A stretch of 64,000 bases of DNA from Tunturibacter gelidoferens (lineage in GTDB: Bacteria > Acidobacteriota > Terriglobia > Terriglobales > Acidobacteriaceae): assembly GCF_040358255.1 (NCBI RefSeq), contig NZ_CP132938.1, forward strand, positions 4,588,001 to 4,652,000. Direction: 5' to 3'. This document shows positions 7,677 through 15,706 of this stretch, in pieces. A model generated the notes under the pieces. It did not search any database, was not told the origin of the DNA, and worked only from the letters and a program-made list of their open reading frames with translations. Position numbers and translations under genes: made by a program. How positions within the stretch are numbered: the stretch's first letter is position 1; the number at the start of each line of letters is the position of its first letter.

Positions 7677-8897
7677 GTGCCCACGCCCCACCTGTCTGCC
7701 TTTCGTTTCAATATCGTCGCAGCACTTGCATTCCTCCTCAGCCTCTCTGGCTGCCGCAGGAGCAGCTTCCCCGACGTTCCAGCTGGCTATCGAGAGTATG
7801 CTTACATCAGCAACGGTGGATCGAATACAGTCACCGTGCTTGATCTCGTCTACCTTCGTCAGGATCGCACGCTACAGGTAGGCGCCAATCCAACCAACCT
7901 GGCTGTCAACCCGGCTCGAAATGAGATCTACGTCGCCAACGCTCAATCTGGCACTATCTCCGTGATCGACGCCGAGGCGAATCGTGTGGTTGCGACGATT
8001 TCAGTCCACCGCCAACCGTACTTCATCACGGTCGACCCTACCGGACACCGGGCCTATGTCGCCAACTACGGCTCGAACAGCGTGAGTATCCTTGACCTCG
8101 ATCGTCGCCGCGAAGTGTCCGTCGCAGGTGCCGGCGAGCAACCCATCCAGACGCACATATCGTCCGATGGCCGCACACTGGTGATCACAAACCATGGCAG
8201 CGGCAGCGTGTCTCTCTTCGATGTAACTCCCTACGACTCCGCTAAGCCGTCGTCTGGAACGGCCATACACCTCCGTTCGACATTTTCCGGCTGTCCAGGA
8301 GCCGCAGACACTGTGATTCTGCCCGACTCCTCGAAGGCGTTCGTGGCCTGTTCCGCGGGCCATCAGGTGATGGCAGTGAGTCTTACGGCGGCGGCTGGAT
8401 CGTGGGCAGCTAAACAAAATCCTTCGCTTACATCCGACCATATGCTGGCCTTGCTTGATGTTGGGAAGACGCCGGTTCATCTTGCGATGAAACCGGATGG
8501 CGGCGAGATCTTTGTTTCAAACTTTGATTCCGACAGCTTCTCGGAGATCGCTACATGGACCAATGAGGTTGGAGGAACTTACGCCATTGGAAACAGGCCA
8601 GTTCGTGGGATCGTGAGCCGCGACAACAGTATGCTTTGGGTCGCGAATACAGGTGCAGATTCCATTGGGCTTTACAGTATCGATGATGGGAAGCTGGCTG
8701 GCAGTGTCCGTACGGGTTCCGGGCCAGATGCGCTTGCATTTTCGGAGGATGAGCATCTTTTGCTGGCTGCAGATACCCATTCTGGCGACGTTGCGCTGAT
8801 TCGGACCGCTGGGAAACAAGGACCCGCACTTTTTACCATTCTTCCGGCTGGAATCTCTCCCAACTCGATTGCGATTAAAGCGATTCGAGAGAAATAG
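7677..8897 (+). CDS. YncE-like beta-propeller lipoprotein
   Basis: The protein is a seven-bladed propeller of the YncE/40-residue YVTN repeat type, with repeated strands such as YAYISNGGSNTVTVLDL, EIYVANAQSGTISVIDAE, RAYVANYGSNSVSILDLD, EIFVSNFDSDSFSEI and MLWVANTGADSIGLYS. I chose the GTG at 7677 because it gives a short basic N-terminus, a hydrophobic core and a lipobox LSLSGC; the longer frame from GTG at 7587 would put 30 extra residues before the signal peptide, and neither start has a clear ribosome-binding site. The mature protein is expected to be anchored in the envelope. Related proteins bind DNA or metals or act as scaffolds; no function can be stated. Stands alone. Confidence 0.8.
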   Translation: MPTPHLSAFRFNIVAALAFLLSLSGCRRSSFPDVPAGYREYAYISNGGSNTVTVLDLVYLRQDRTLQVGANPTNLAVNPARNEIYVANAQSGTISVIDAEANRVVATISVHRQPYFITVDPTGHRAYVANYGSNSVSILDLDRRREVSVAGAGEQPIQTHISSDGRTLVITNHGSGSVSLFDVTPYDSAKPSSGTAIHLRSTFSGCPGAADTVILPDSSKAFVACSAGHQVMAVSLTAAAGSWAAKQNPSLTSDHMLALLDVGKTPVHLAMKPDGGEIFVSNFDSDSFSEIATWTNEVGGTYAIGNRPVRGIVSRDNSMLWVANTGADSIGLYSIDDGKLAGSVRTGSGPDALAFSEDEHLLLAADTHSGDVALIRTAGKQGPALFTILPAGISPNSIAIKAIREK

Positions 8898-8945
8898 TTT
8901 TTCAAGAAAAAAGTTTGGCGTGGTGGGCGACTAGATCTGTTCTTT

Positions 8946-9097
8946 TGCTGGGTTTTTGAGTGGTGTTTTGGAAAAAGCGCATGTTTGATCGTGGTTTTTT
9001 GATGGTGCGATCGTGGTGAAATGCGTGGTAAAGATGGTGTGCTGACAGCGTACTTTTCGCCGCCGAAAAATACGCCATGTTTTCCAACTATTTTTTT
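8946..9097. repeat. GTGGTG-rich dispersed repeat, copy 1
   Basis: About 150 bases recurring at 55624-55778. Shared features in order: TTTTTGAG, GTGTTTTGG/AGAAAAAG, several GTGGT motifs, ATGC-TGGT, a CACTTTTC-like block, GAAAAATACGCCA and a terminal TTTTCAACTATTTTTTT. It follows the YncE-like gene. It is not open in any frame with protein character. Confidence 0.85.
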
Positions 9098-9128
9098 GAG
9101 GTGCTTCTAAAAGATTCCAGAAGACGCT

Positions 9129-9319
9129 GTCCTGCCAGACGGGCCTCCTGCGCGGAGGGCGGGCGTTCGCACGCCTTTTTAAAGCTTCGCCCGGTCCTCC
9201 CGTTGGTCGGGCTTATGCTCATGCCGACCAACGGGAGGGCCGTTGCAGATCGCTTTGCCAAGACCGGTAACCCGTCACGAAGTGACCGCCCCACGCGTAG
9301 TGGGCCCGTCCGGCAGGAC
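9129..9319. repeat. Nested palindromic element
   Basis: Outer arms TGTCCTGCCAGACGGGCC (9129-9146) and its near-perfect complement at 9302-9319 (one mismatch). Inside is a perfect 15-bp inverted repeat (9196-9210 and 9224-9238, arm CCTCCCGTTGGTCGG) with a 13-base loop. No frame in it looks coding. It lies between the GTGGTG repeat and the end of the RsbU-like gene and may be a small non-autonomous mobile unit or an extended transcription stop. Confidence 0.75.
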
Positions 9320-9366
9320 AGGTTCTAAGAGTTTCACTAAGTGGGCTGGCGATTTGGCCCGATTTT

Positions 9367-11607
9367 TTAGGTCTTGCGGGCCAGTACGAGGGTGATGTCG
9401 TCGGGTTGCTCTTCAGCGCCGATCCAGGCGTCGAGCGCCAGCATGACCTGGCCCGAGATGACGTGCAGGGGCTGATCCCGGTAGCGTGCAACGACCTCCA
9501 TCATCCGCTCTTCGCCAAACTCGCCGAAGTCGTTCTCGGGTTCGGTGACACCGTCGGAGTACGCGACCATGATGTCTCCCGGCTGCATGCGGAAACGGTC
9601 TTCTTCGTAGTGCATGCCGTCCATGAGGCCAACTACGGTGCCGCCTTTGTCGAGTCTTCGGATGTGGCCGTCACGCCCGAGGACGAGAGGCGGAAGTTGT
9701 CCTGCGTTGGAGTAGGTCATCATGGCTGTGGCTACGTCGTAGTGGGCGAGAAACAGGGTCGCGTACTTTTCCGGCTGCGTGCTGCGGTAGAGGTGTCGAT
9801 TGAGGAGGGAGAGGATGCGTCCCGGCGATTGGAATAGCTCATCGCAGTCTCCCCCGCGGCCTTCCCTGCTGGCCATCAGACCGGCCACGCTGGATTCGCT
9901 GTAGACGAGCTCTTCGCTGGCGAAGCGGTAGGCCCGCACTGCGGAGTGGAGGGTTGCCATGAGCAGCGCCGCCGAGATTCCCTTCCCGCTGATGTCGCCG
10001 ATCGCGATGCCTACGCCGGTCTCGCGGCGGCTCATCATGCCCGAATGTGCTTCTTCGTGGAAGACGAGAAAGTCGTAGTAGTCACCGCTGACTGAGCGTG
10101 CAGGCCGACAGACTCCGTGCAGATCGAGGGTTTCAAGTCCCTGGGAGTGCAGCGGAAAGAGGTTGGCCTGAACCTCCTGGGCGATGGAGATCTCGTTCTG
10201 CAGACGCTCCTTCTCCTTCTGTTCTTCAAGGAGGCGCTTCAAAGACCCTGACATGGTGTTGAAGGATCGACTCAATTCGGCTAGCTGGTCGTCGCTCTTG
10301 ACGCCGATACGGTAGTCGAGATCCCCGTCCTCGATATGCTCCGTTGCGCTGTAGAGATCGGCTACGGAAGATGTGATGGAGCGACTGAGTCCAATGGCCA
10401 TCCACAGCGCCAGGAGTTCAATGAGCGCGAAGACCACGCAGAGCAGGATGATGGCGATGCGCAGAACGCTGGTGACAATACCACCGAGCGAGGAGCCGAA
10501 CAACTGGTTGTAGAGCAGAGAGGGCCGCGAGGAGACGGCGATGAGAATGTTGTCTCGCTCTCCGGAATCCCACTCGATGATGGGCTCGGTCGAGGTGAAG
10601 CTTACGCGGGCGTCAGCGAAGTTGACGGCAGGCGGCTCGGCTCCCCCGACGACCCAGGTCGATCCACCGTTGATACCATCTGCTCCGACTGCGAATCTAA
10701 CCTTTTGATTCGATTTTTTAGTGGTTGCAGGAGTGGCGCCGTTGTTCTCCTGACTGATCTCGTTGGTTGCTCTTCCAGCGCGCTGGGGGAGCAGGCTGGC
10801 CTGTCCCAGGCCCTCTGAGGCCAACTTCAGGAAGGCGCTGTCAACCGGCAAGCTCGACATCAGAGTGAAGATACGTCCGTCGTTCCACTTTTTCTGATGA
10901 ACGGCGACAAGGTAAAGGTCATGTCCGTCGAGAACCAATCCTGAGAATTCACCACCCGGCAGTTCCGTCGCCCAGGGAGGAAGACCGAACGGGGCTTTCC
11001 CGCGATATTTTGGGCCGAGGTCGAGCTGAGCGCCGTTCATAAAGACGCGTAGCTCCCGATGGGCCCTGATGCGGGGTATTTCGAGGCGAGCTACTTCCCC
11101 GGCCTGTTCGATGTCCTGGATCTCACTGCCAATTTGCTGCGCCGAATCCTTCGGGCGTCCGGCGACGAGCGCTGTGGTGAGGTCGGCGCGGTGGCCGCTC
11201 TCGTTTCTCATCTGAACCAGCTCAGCCTGCAGCCGGGAGTCGGTGAGGTGAATGGCGAACTGCCCTGCGGCGACGTAGGCCAGAACGGCAACCAGGGTGA
11301 GGAACAGGACCACCGGTGCAAGACCGATGAGAAGATAGGTAAGCACGAGCTTGTTGCGGAGGCTCCAGAGCAGATGCTTTCGCACCATCTGCCAGGTGAG
11401 TGGGATCGCGACACAGACGAGAGCAATTCCAACAAAAAACTGCAGGACTCCTAAAAAGGTCCCGAATCCGCCTGAGATCCAACGACGAACGAACAACACA
11501 CAGAACCATAACCCAAGCCACGCCGCGGCTCCGGCAAGTCCTGTCGGTAGCCGTTCCCTCAGCAGCGTGAGGAAGCGCGGCCCGGTAGGGCTATTCGGAT
11601 CTTGCAT
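9367..11607 (-). CDS. RsbU-like PP2C phosphatase with membrane sensor and HAMP domain
   Basis: A 746-residue signalling phosphatase. Order: two or three hydrophobic segments in the first ~115 residues, an extracytoplasmic sensor of about 230 residues, another transmembrane helix (IAIILLCVVFALIELLALWMA), a HAMP domain (SVADLYSATEHIEDGDLDYRI), a coiled coil rich in Glu/Lys, then a SpoIIE/RsbU PP2C domain with acidic metal-binding motifs SVSGDYYDF, IAIGDISGKG, AYSDGVTEP and PDDITLV. Such proteins dephosphorylate anti-anti-sigma factors in partner-switching cascades; no RsbV/RsbW pair is nearby. Its first codons overlap the end of the upstream YihY-family gene by 17 bases, so the two are co-transcribed. 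Confidence 0.93.
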   Translation of the reverse strand: MQDPNSPTGPRFLTLLRERLPTGLAGAAAWLGLWFCVLFVRRWISGGFGTFLGVLQFFVGIALVCVAIPLTWQMVRKHLLWSLRNKLVLTYLLIGLAPVVLFLTLVAVLAYVAAGQFAIHLTDSRLQAELVQMRNESGHRADLTTALVAGRPKDSAQQIGSEIQDIEQAGEVARLEIPRIRAHRELRVFMNGAQLDLGPKYRGKAPFGLPPWATELPGGEFSGLVLDGHDLYLVAVHQKKWNDGRIFTLMSSLPVDSAFLKLASEGLGQASLLPQRAGRATNEISQENNGATPATTKKSNQKVRFAVGADGINGGSTWVVGGAEPPAVNFADARVSFTSTEPIIEWDSGERDNILIAVSSRPSLLYNQLFGSSLGGIVTSVLRIAIILLCVVFALIELLALWMAIGLSRSITSSVADLYSATEHIEDGDLDYRIGVKSDDQLAELSRSFNTMSGSLKRLLEEQKEKERLQNEISIAQEVQANLFPLHSQGLETLDLHGVCRPARSVSGDYYDFLVFHEEAHSGMMSRRETGVGIAIGDISGKGISAALLMATLHSAVRAYRFASEELVYSESSVAGLMASREGRGGDCDELFQSPGRILSLLNRHLYRSTQPEKYATLFLAHYDVATAMMTYSNAGQLPPLVLGRDGHIRRLDKGGTVVGLMDGMHYEEDRFRMQPGDIMVAYSDGVTEPENDFGEFGEERMMEVVARYRDQPLHVISGQVMLALDAWIGAEEQPDDITLVLARKT

Positions 11608-12541
11608 CGTTTGCCGCCTCCAGTTCCGCTCGCCGTGCCAGCTTCAGGCTGTGCCGTGTTGCCGAAAAGTGTGCTCCTGCCAGCAAGAGCAAGCCGGAGA
11701 GAAACGCCCACATCATCAACCCTACCGAAATATAGAACGGTCCGTAGACGGACTGGAAGTCCAGCCAGGGAAGAGCCCTGATATAGAGGTACTTCGCCAT
11801 CTGCCACAGCAGGCCGATGACGATGGCTGTTGGCAGCACCGCTAGAGCCGGAATTTTTCTGTAGGGCAGCACCCAATAGATTAGAAAGAAGAGCAGGATG
11901 CTCGCAAGCCCGGCGCAGAGCTTGAGGAAGCCGTAAGAGACGAAGTGGAAGACAACGTTTTCTGTATGACCGAAGAAGACCCAGGCCAGGATGGTCTGCT
12001 GGCTCGCCGTGGACGCGACTGAGGCCATCGCCAGCACGCCGACGGCAAAGGCGAGTCCAAGTGATATGGCCTGATTGTGAAGATAGTTTCGATTCTGACG
12101 CACTCCCCAAACCCTGTTAAGCGCAACCTCCAAGGGGAGAAAGACACCGGTCGAGGTGATGAGCAGCATGACCAGCGAGAAGAGCTGCGTTTGTTTGTGG
12201 GGGTGGGCCAGAAGCTGCATGTTCCGCATGACGAAGTCCTGGCCGACAGGAAGCAGATTCTTCATCATGTCGCCGACGATAGCTTCCATCGAGCGCGAGT
12301 GGAAGACGCTGCGGGAGATGGTCAACAGCAGCACGATGAAGGGAAAGAGCGAAAGGATCACGTTGGCGGCGACGCTGAAGGCGTAGGTGTGGACCTCGGT
12401 GCGCGTCATATAGCGAACCAGCGCGACGATCTGCCCAGATAAGCTGTCGTCGCAAACGACGGGCGGAACGTCTTCGATCGGTTTGGGTGGCAGATCCTGG
12501 TCGGTCTTCGATTGGGGTTCGTTAGGAGAAATTGACGGCAT
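11591..12541 (-). CDS. YihY/UPF0761 family membrane protein
   Basis: A 316-residue protein with six predicted membrane segments after a hydrophilic N-terminus of about 60 residues. YihY landmarks are visible: FSVAANVILSLFPFIVLLL near helix 1, GVFLPLEVALNRVWGVRQNRNYLHN, LPYRKIPALAVLPTAIVIGLLWQMAKYLYI and FYISVGLMMWAFLSGLLLLAGAHF. The family was once annotated as ribonuclease BN, which is wrong; its transport role is unsettled. It is followed with a 17-base overlap by the phosphatase gene and preceded at about 100 bases by queG on the same strand. Confidence 0.92.
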   Translation of the reverse strand: MPSISPNEPQSKTDQDLPPKPIEDVPPVVCDDSLSGQIVALVRYMTRTEVHTYAFSVAANVILSLFPFIVLLLTISRSVFHSRSMEAIVGDMMKNLLPVGQDFVMRNMQLLAHPHKQTQLFSLVMLLITSTGVFLPLEVALNRVWGVRQNRNYLHNQAISLGLAFAVGVLAMASVASTASQQTILAWVFFGHTENVVFHFVSYGFLKLCAGLASILLFFLIYWVLPYRKIPALAVLPTAIVIGLLWQMAKYLYIRALPWLDFQSVYGPFYISVGLMMWAFLSGLLLLAGAHFSATRHSLKLARRAELEAANDARSE

Positions 12542-12644
12542 AGGAGAGTTCGATGCAGAGTCAGGCGAACTGGGCCGCGCGACTCACTCCGATGCTAGCA
12601 GAGGGTGTCCGTTTGTGGTGGTCGCTGGTGTTGGCTTGGGATGG

Positions 12645-13811
12645 CTAGCCGTTTGGAGCGGCCGAGAGGCTGTAGATGCGTGCCAAAGCCCATTGAGACG
12701 ACTCCGCGAGTACGGAATCTTCGACCGCGCTCCATTGCTCGAGCTGTGGAATGAACTGTGGGTCGCCACTGTTTCCCATGGCGATGGCGACGTTTCGCTG
12801 CAGTCGTTTGAGCCGGGTTCGCTCCAGGGGAGAGCCCTTGAACCAACGCTTGAACGTTGCGGGGTCCATTGCCGCGAGCCAGGACAACGACGGGTTGATC
12901 AGCTGCTTTCGTGTGAGCATGCCCTCGTTCTGGGAGACTGGAGAGCGGCGGTTCCACGGGCAGACATCCTGGCAGATATCGCAGCCGAAGACCTGGCGGC
13001 CCATTGGCTCGCGCAGCTCTTCGGCGATGACTCCCTTTTTCTCGATCGTGAGGTAGGCGATGCAGAGCGAGGCGTCCATCTGATGCGGCGCAACCAGCGC
13101 GCCGGTGGGGCAGGCGTCGATGCAACGGGTGCAGCTTCCGCAGCGGTCGGCAGCGATATCTGGTTCGAACTCGGACGACACGGGGATTGAGGTGACGATG
13201 ACGCCGAGCAGAAGCCAGGAGCCGAGCTTTTGATCGAGGATGCAGGTGTTCTTGCCGACCCAGCCGATGCCGGCCTTTGCGGCCGCGGCTCGCTCCACCA
13301 GAGGGCCGGTGTCGACGTAGCAGCGAGTCTGGCAGGCAAACCGCTCGTGAAGTTGTGATTCGATCTTCTGCAGGCGGCCTAGCAGCTCGTCGTGATAGTC
13401 GGTGGGGGCGAGTTCGTCAGGACTTGTGGGGTCGGTGCGGCCACTCCAGGCATAGCGGGCGATCCATCCGGCGCCGGGTGAGGCCTCGTCGATGGAGAGT
13501 GGGGCGTTGGTGTTATAGTTCAGCGCGCAGACGATGACCGATTGCGCCCAGGGCATCGCGATTTGCACGTCGCTTCGCAGCAGAACTCCGTGGTCGTCGC
13601 GGCGCTTGAGATACTCCATCTCGCCTGCTCTGCCGGCGTCGACCCAGGCTGCAAATCGCTGCGCGTCCAGAGGCTTTGCGTCTGCTTCGGAGGTTGCGGA
13701 GACGACTGGCGCTACTCCCGCGGTATCGAAGCCGGAGCGCGCGGCTAACTCACGCAGCCATTGCTTGAGATCGGATGTCCAGGCCGCGGCGGGTTGTGCT
13801 GTCTGGGTCAT
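12645..13811 (-). CDS. queG: Epoxyqueuosine reductase QueG
   Basis: Cobalamin- and iron-sulfur-dependent enzyme for the last step of queuosine formation in tRNA. Evidence: the FARW-type N-terminal region, a YVDTGPLVERAAAAKAGIGWVGKNT stretch typical of QueG, and two 4Fe-4S motifs, CGSCTRCIDACP and CDICQDVCPWNR, then a C-terminal HEAT-like segment (RLQRNVAIAMGNSGD). I chose the ATG at 13811; an upstream TTG would add seven residues. About 388 residues, the normal length. Oxygen-sensitive cytoplasmic enzyme. No other queuosine gene is in the window. Confidence 0.95.
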   Translation of the reverse strand: MTQTAQPAAAWTSDLKQWLRELAARSGFDTAGVAPVVSATSEADAKPLDAQRFAAWVDAGRAGEMEYLKRRDDHGVLLRSDVQIAMPWAQSVIVCALNYNTNAPLSIDEASPGAGWIARYAWSGRTDPTSPDELAPTDYHDELLGRLQKIESQLHERFACQTRCYVDTGPLVERAAAAKAGIGWVGKNTCILDQKLGSWLLLGVIVTSIPVSSEFEPDIAADRCGSCTRCIDACPTGALVAPHQMDASLCIAYLTIEKKGVIAEELREPMGRQVFGCDICQDVCPWNRRSPVSQNEGMLTRKQLINPSLSWLAAMDPATFKRWFKGSPLERTRLKRLQRNVAIAMGNSGDPQFIPQLEQWSAVEDSVLAESSQWALARIYSLSAAPNG

Positions 13812-14168
13812 CAAAAGCTTGTCATCCCGCAAAGAACCATCTTATTAATCCACGTTCAGGATAAATGGCGAAGGGAACAACTCTTTCCGTGCTCGCATAA
13901 GATGGCACGTCGAGGAATACAGATGGCATTGCACCAGACACGCCTTTGCCGGTAGACTTGTCTTAGCTGGGCACGACGTCCGAAATCTTCGGGGAGATGC
14001 CAGGTCACAATCACTATCGATGGACGTGCGCTCTTCGGCTTTCGCGCCTGCTGGTATTCGGCTGCCATCGATAGGTTAGTTACAGTTCCTCAGACTGCAA
14101 TTAACGCCACGCTGACACCGGCACTTTGGCCAAGCTAAAGACGGTATTCAGGTGATTGATAAAAATGC
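13812..14168. other. Intergenic region with a spaced inverted repeat
   Basis: About 360 bases between queG and the tRNA gene with no convincing gene. It holds a perfect 10-bp inverted repeat CTATCGATGG (14014-14023) and CCATCGATAG (14065-14074), 41 bases apart. The tRNA promoter must be in its right part, but no clear -35/-10 pair stands out. Confidence 0.5.
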
Positions 14169-14260
14169 GGAGAGGTGGCAGAGCCCGGTTGAATGCACCT
14201 GACTCGAAATCAGACATAGGCGTAAGTCTATCGGGGGTTCGAATCCCTCCCTCTCCGCCA
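14169..14260 (+). tRNA. tRNA-Ser(CGA)
   Basis: A 92-base class II tRNA. Acceptor stem GGAGAGG pairs with CCTCTCC, followed by discriminator G and an encoded CCA. The anticodon loop CTCGAAA gives anticodon CGA, reading UCG serine codons. The T arm GGGGGTTCGAATCCC is standard, and the long variable arm (between TCAGAC and TCGGGGG) is as expected for serine. The outermost pair of the anticodon stem appears mismatched (C-A). Confidence 0.96.
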
Positions 14261-14293
14261 TCAACCTGGTCAAAACCACGGCTCGGTCGCTGT

Positions 14294-15706
14294 TTATTCG
14301 GTTTCCCGTCGCCATTTCGCAGTTAGAAAGACGGCTGCTCCGGCACCGACAAGAAGGAACGTTGAGCCAAGTATCTTGGCTATCGCTAACCCCTTATGCG
14401 GCTCGTCGTCGGGCGGAACGAGCGCGAGAACAATCGTCAGCACAGTAGTGATCAGGCCGACGGAAGCGAGTAGAACAGCGACGGACCGTCCTCCCGGAAA
14501 CCGAATTCCTCCCTGCGGAAAAGGTTCGCGCTGTAGTCGGATCATCGCCAGGAATAGAAAGACAAACGGGATGAAGTAGGTGACGATCGACATGCTGACG
14601 AGCAGGTCATAAGCGCCTTGCACCGTGCTGCCGGCCTGGCTTAGCAGCGCACAGAGCATTCCCGCAAAACCATAAAAGATGATCGCAATCCATGGCGTGC
14701 CCCACCTTCTATGGACGCGTCCGAAGGCCTTCGGCAGGTATCGATCGATGCCGGCCACAAAGGGTAACCGGGAGGTCGATGAAAGGAAGGACGCAGCTCC
14801 TCCGATGCTGTTGAGTGCAACGAGGAGCACGATCACTACAACGATCCACGAAAGACCAAGGCGGCTACACATCACCTGGATGGCACTTGCGAAACCGCCG
14901 ACACCACTAATTTCAGCGCTCGGCAGAGCGACGAGCATTGCGATTGTTCCTGCGATATAACTGCCGGCGAGAATTACTCCTGAAACGATGAGTGCGCGGG
15001 GAATCGTGCGCCGAGCGTTCTTGATCTCCTCGCTCATGAAGGAGCCAGTCTCGCAACCACCGAAAGCGAAGAAGATCGTCGACCAGAAGATGGCGTTTTT
15101 GAGATCGGCGTGAGGAGTCATACTCACAGCCGTGAACTTCGTGGCGGACCCAAAGCGGAAGACGCTGACACCGGCTAGCACTAGCAGGATGATGATCGGA
15201 ATCCAACTGCCGAATGCGCCGACGCTGTTCAGCCATTTTCCGAATTTCAACCCACGAACGTTGAGTACCGTAATCACAGCGAGACAGCCCAGAGCAAACA
15301 AAAGGTAATAGCTGCCGGTGGCGGCAAGCTTCTGTCCGTGGGGAAAGGCGAAGAGCAAGCTACCCGCTCCGAAGTAGAGCACCGCGGGGAAGTATGGAAG
15401 ATTACTCATCCAGTACGTCCACGCTGCGAGAAAGCCCGAGAAGTCGCCGAACGCGCGTTGCGTCCAGACGTAAAGTCCACCTTCCTCCAGATAGCGCGCC
15501 GAAAGTTCGAGCACGCTCGCAGCGAGAGGCACGAAGAAGAACAGACACGCGAAGATCCAGACAAGGATTGTGCTTGGCCCGGCGGCAGCGGCTGTTGCTA
15601 TCCAGCGCAGACTCAGTCCGCCCGCGATGTAGAAGAGAGTCAGATCGAAGAGACCCAACTCGCGCTTCAGTAGTTGTTTCTCTCCCAGATGGCCGGGTTC
15701 AGTCAT
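14294..15706 (-). CDS. APC-superfamily amino acid permease
   Basis: A 470-residue integral membrane transporter with about twelve hydrophobic segments and the N-terminal ELGLFDLTLFYIAGGLSLRWIA signature region of APC transporters; a conserved ATIFFAFGGCETGSF-like helix (here IFWSTIFFAFGGCETGSFMSEEIKN) corresponds to transmembrane helix 6. Members take up or exchange amino acids or polyamines. Its ATG overlaps the stop of the upstream FAD oxidoreductase gene (ATGA), so both are one transcript, suggesting import of an amine or amino-acid-derived compound that the oxidoreductase acts on; this is inference. It is convergent with the tRNA-Ser gene. Confidence 0.9.
   Translation of the reverse strand: MTEPGHLGEKQLLKRELGLFDLTLFYIAGGLSLRWIATAAAAGPSTILVWIFACLFFFVPLAASVLELSARYLEEGGLYVWTQRAFGDFSGFLAAWTYWMSNLPYFPAVLYFGAGSLLFAFPHGQKLAATGSYYLLFALGCLAVITVLNVRGLKFGKWLNSVGAFGSWIPIIILLVLAGVSVFRFGSATKFTAVSMTPHADLKNAIFWSTIFFAFGGCETGSFMSEEIKNARRTIPRALIVSGVILAGSYIAGTIAMLVALPSAEISGVGGFASAIQVMCSRLGLSWIVVVIVLLVALNSIGGAASFLSSTSRLPFVAGIDRYLPKAFGRVHRRWGTPWIAIIFYGFAGMLCALLSQAGSTVQGAYDLLVSMSIVTYFIPFVFLFLAMIRLQREPFPQGGIRFPGGRSVAVLLASVGLITTVLTIVLALVPPDDEPHKGLAIAKILGSTFLLVGAGAAVFLTAKWRRETE

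Noticed and set aside
11591..12541. Ribonuclease BN
   Set aside because: This old annotation of the YihY family is incorrect; the protein is an integral membrane protein without nuclease motifs.
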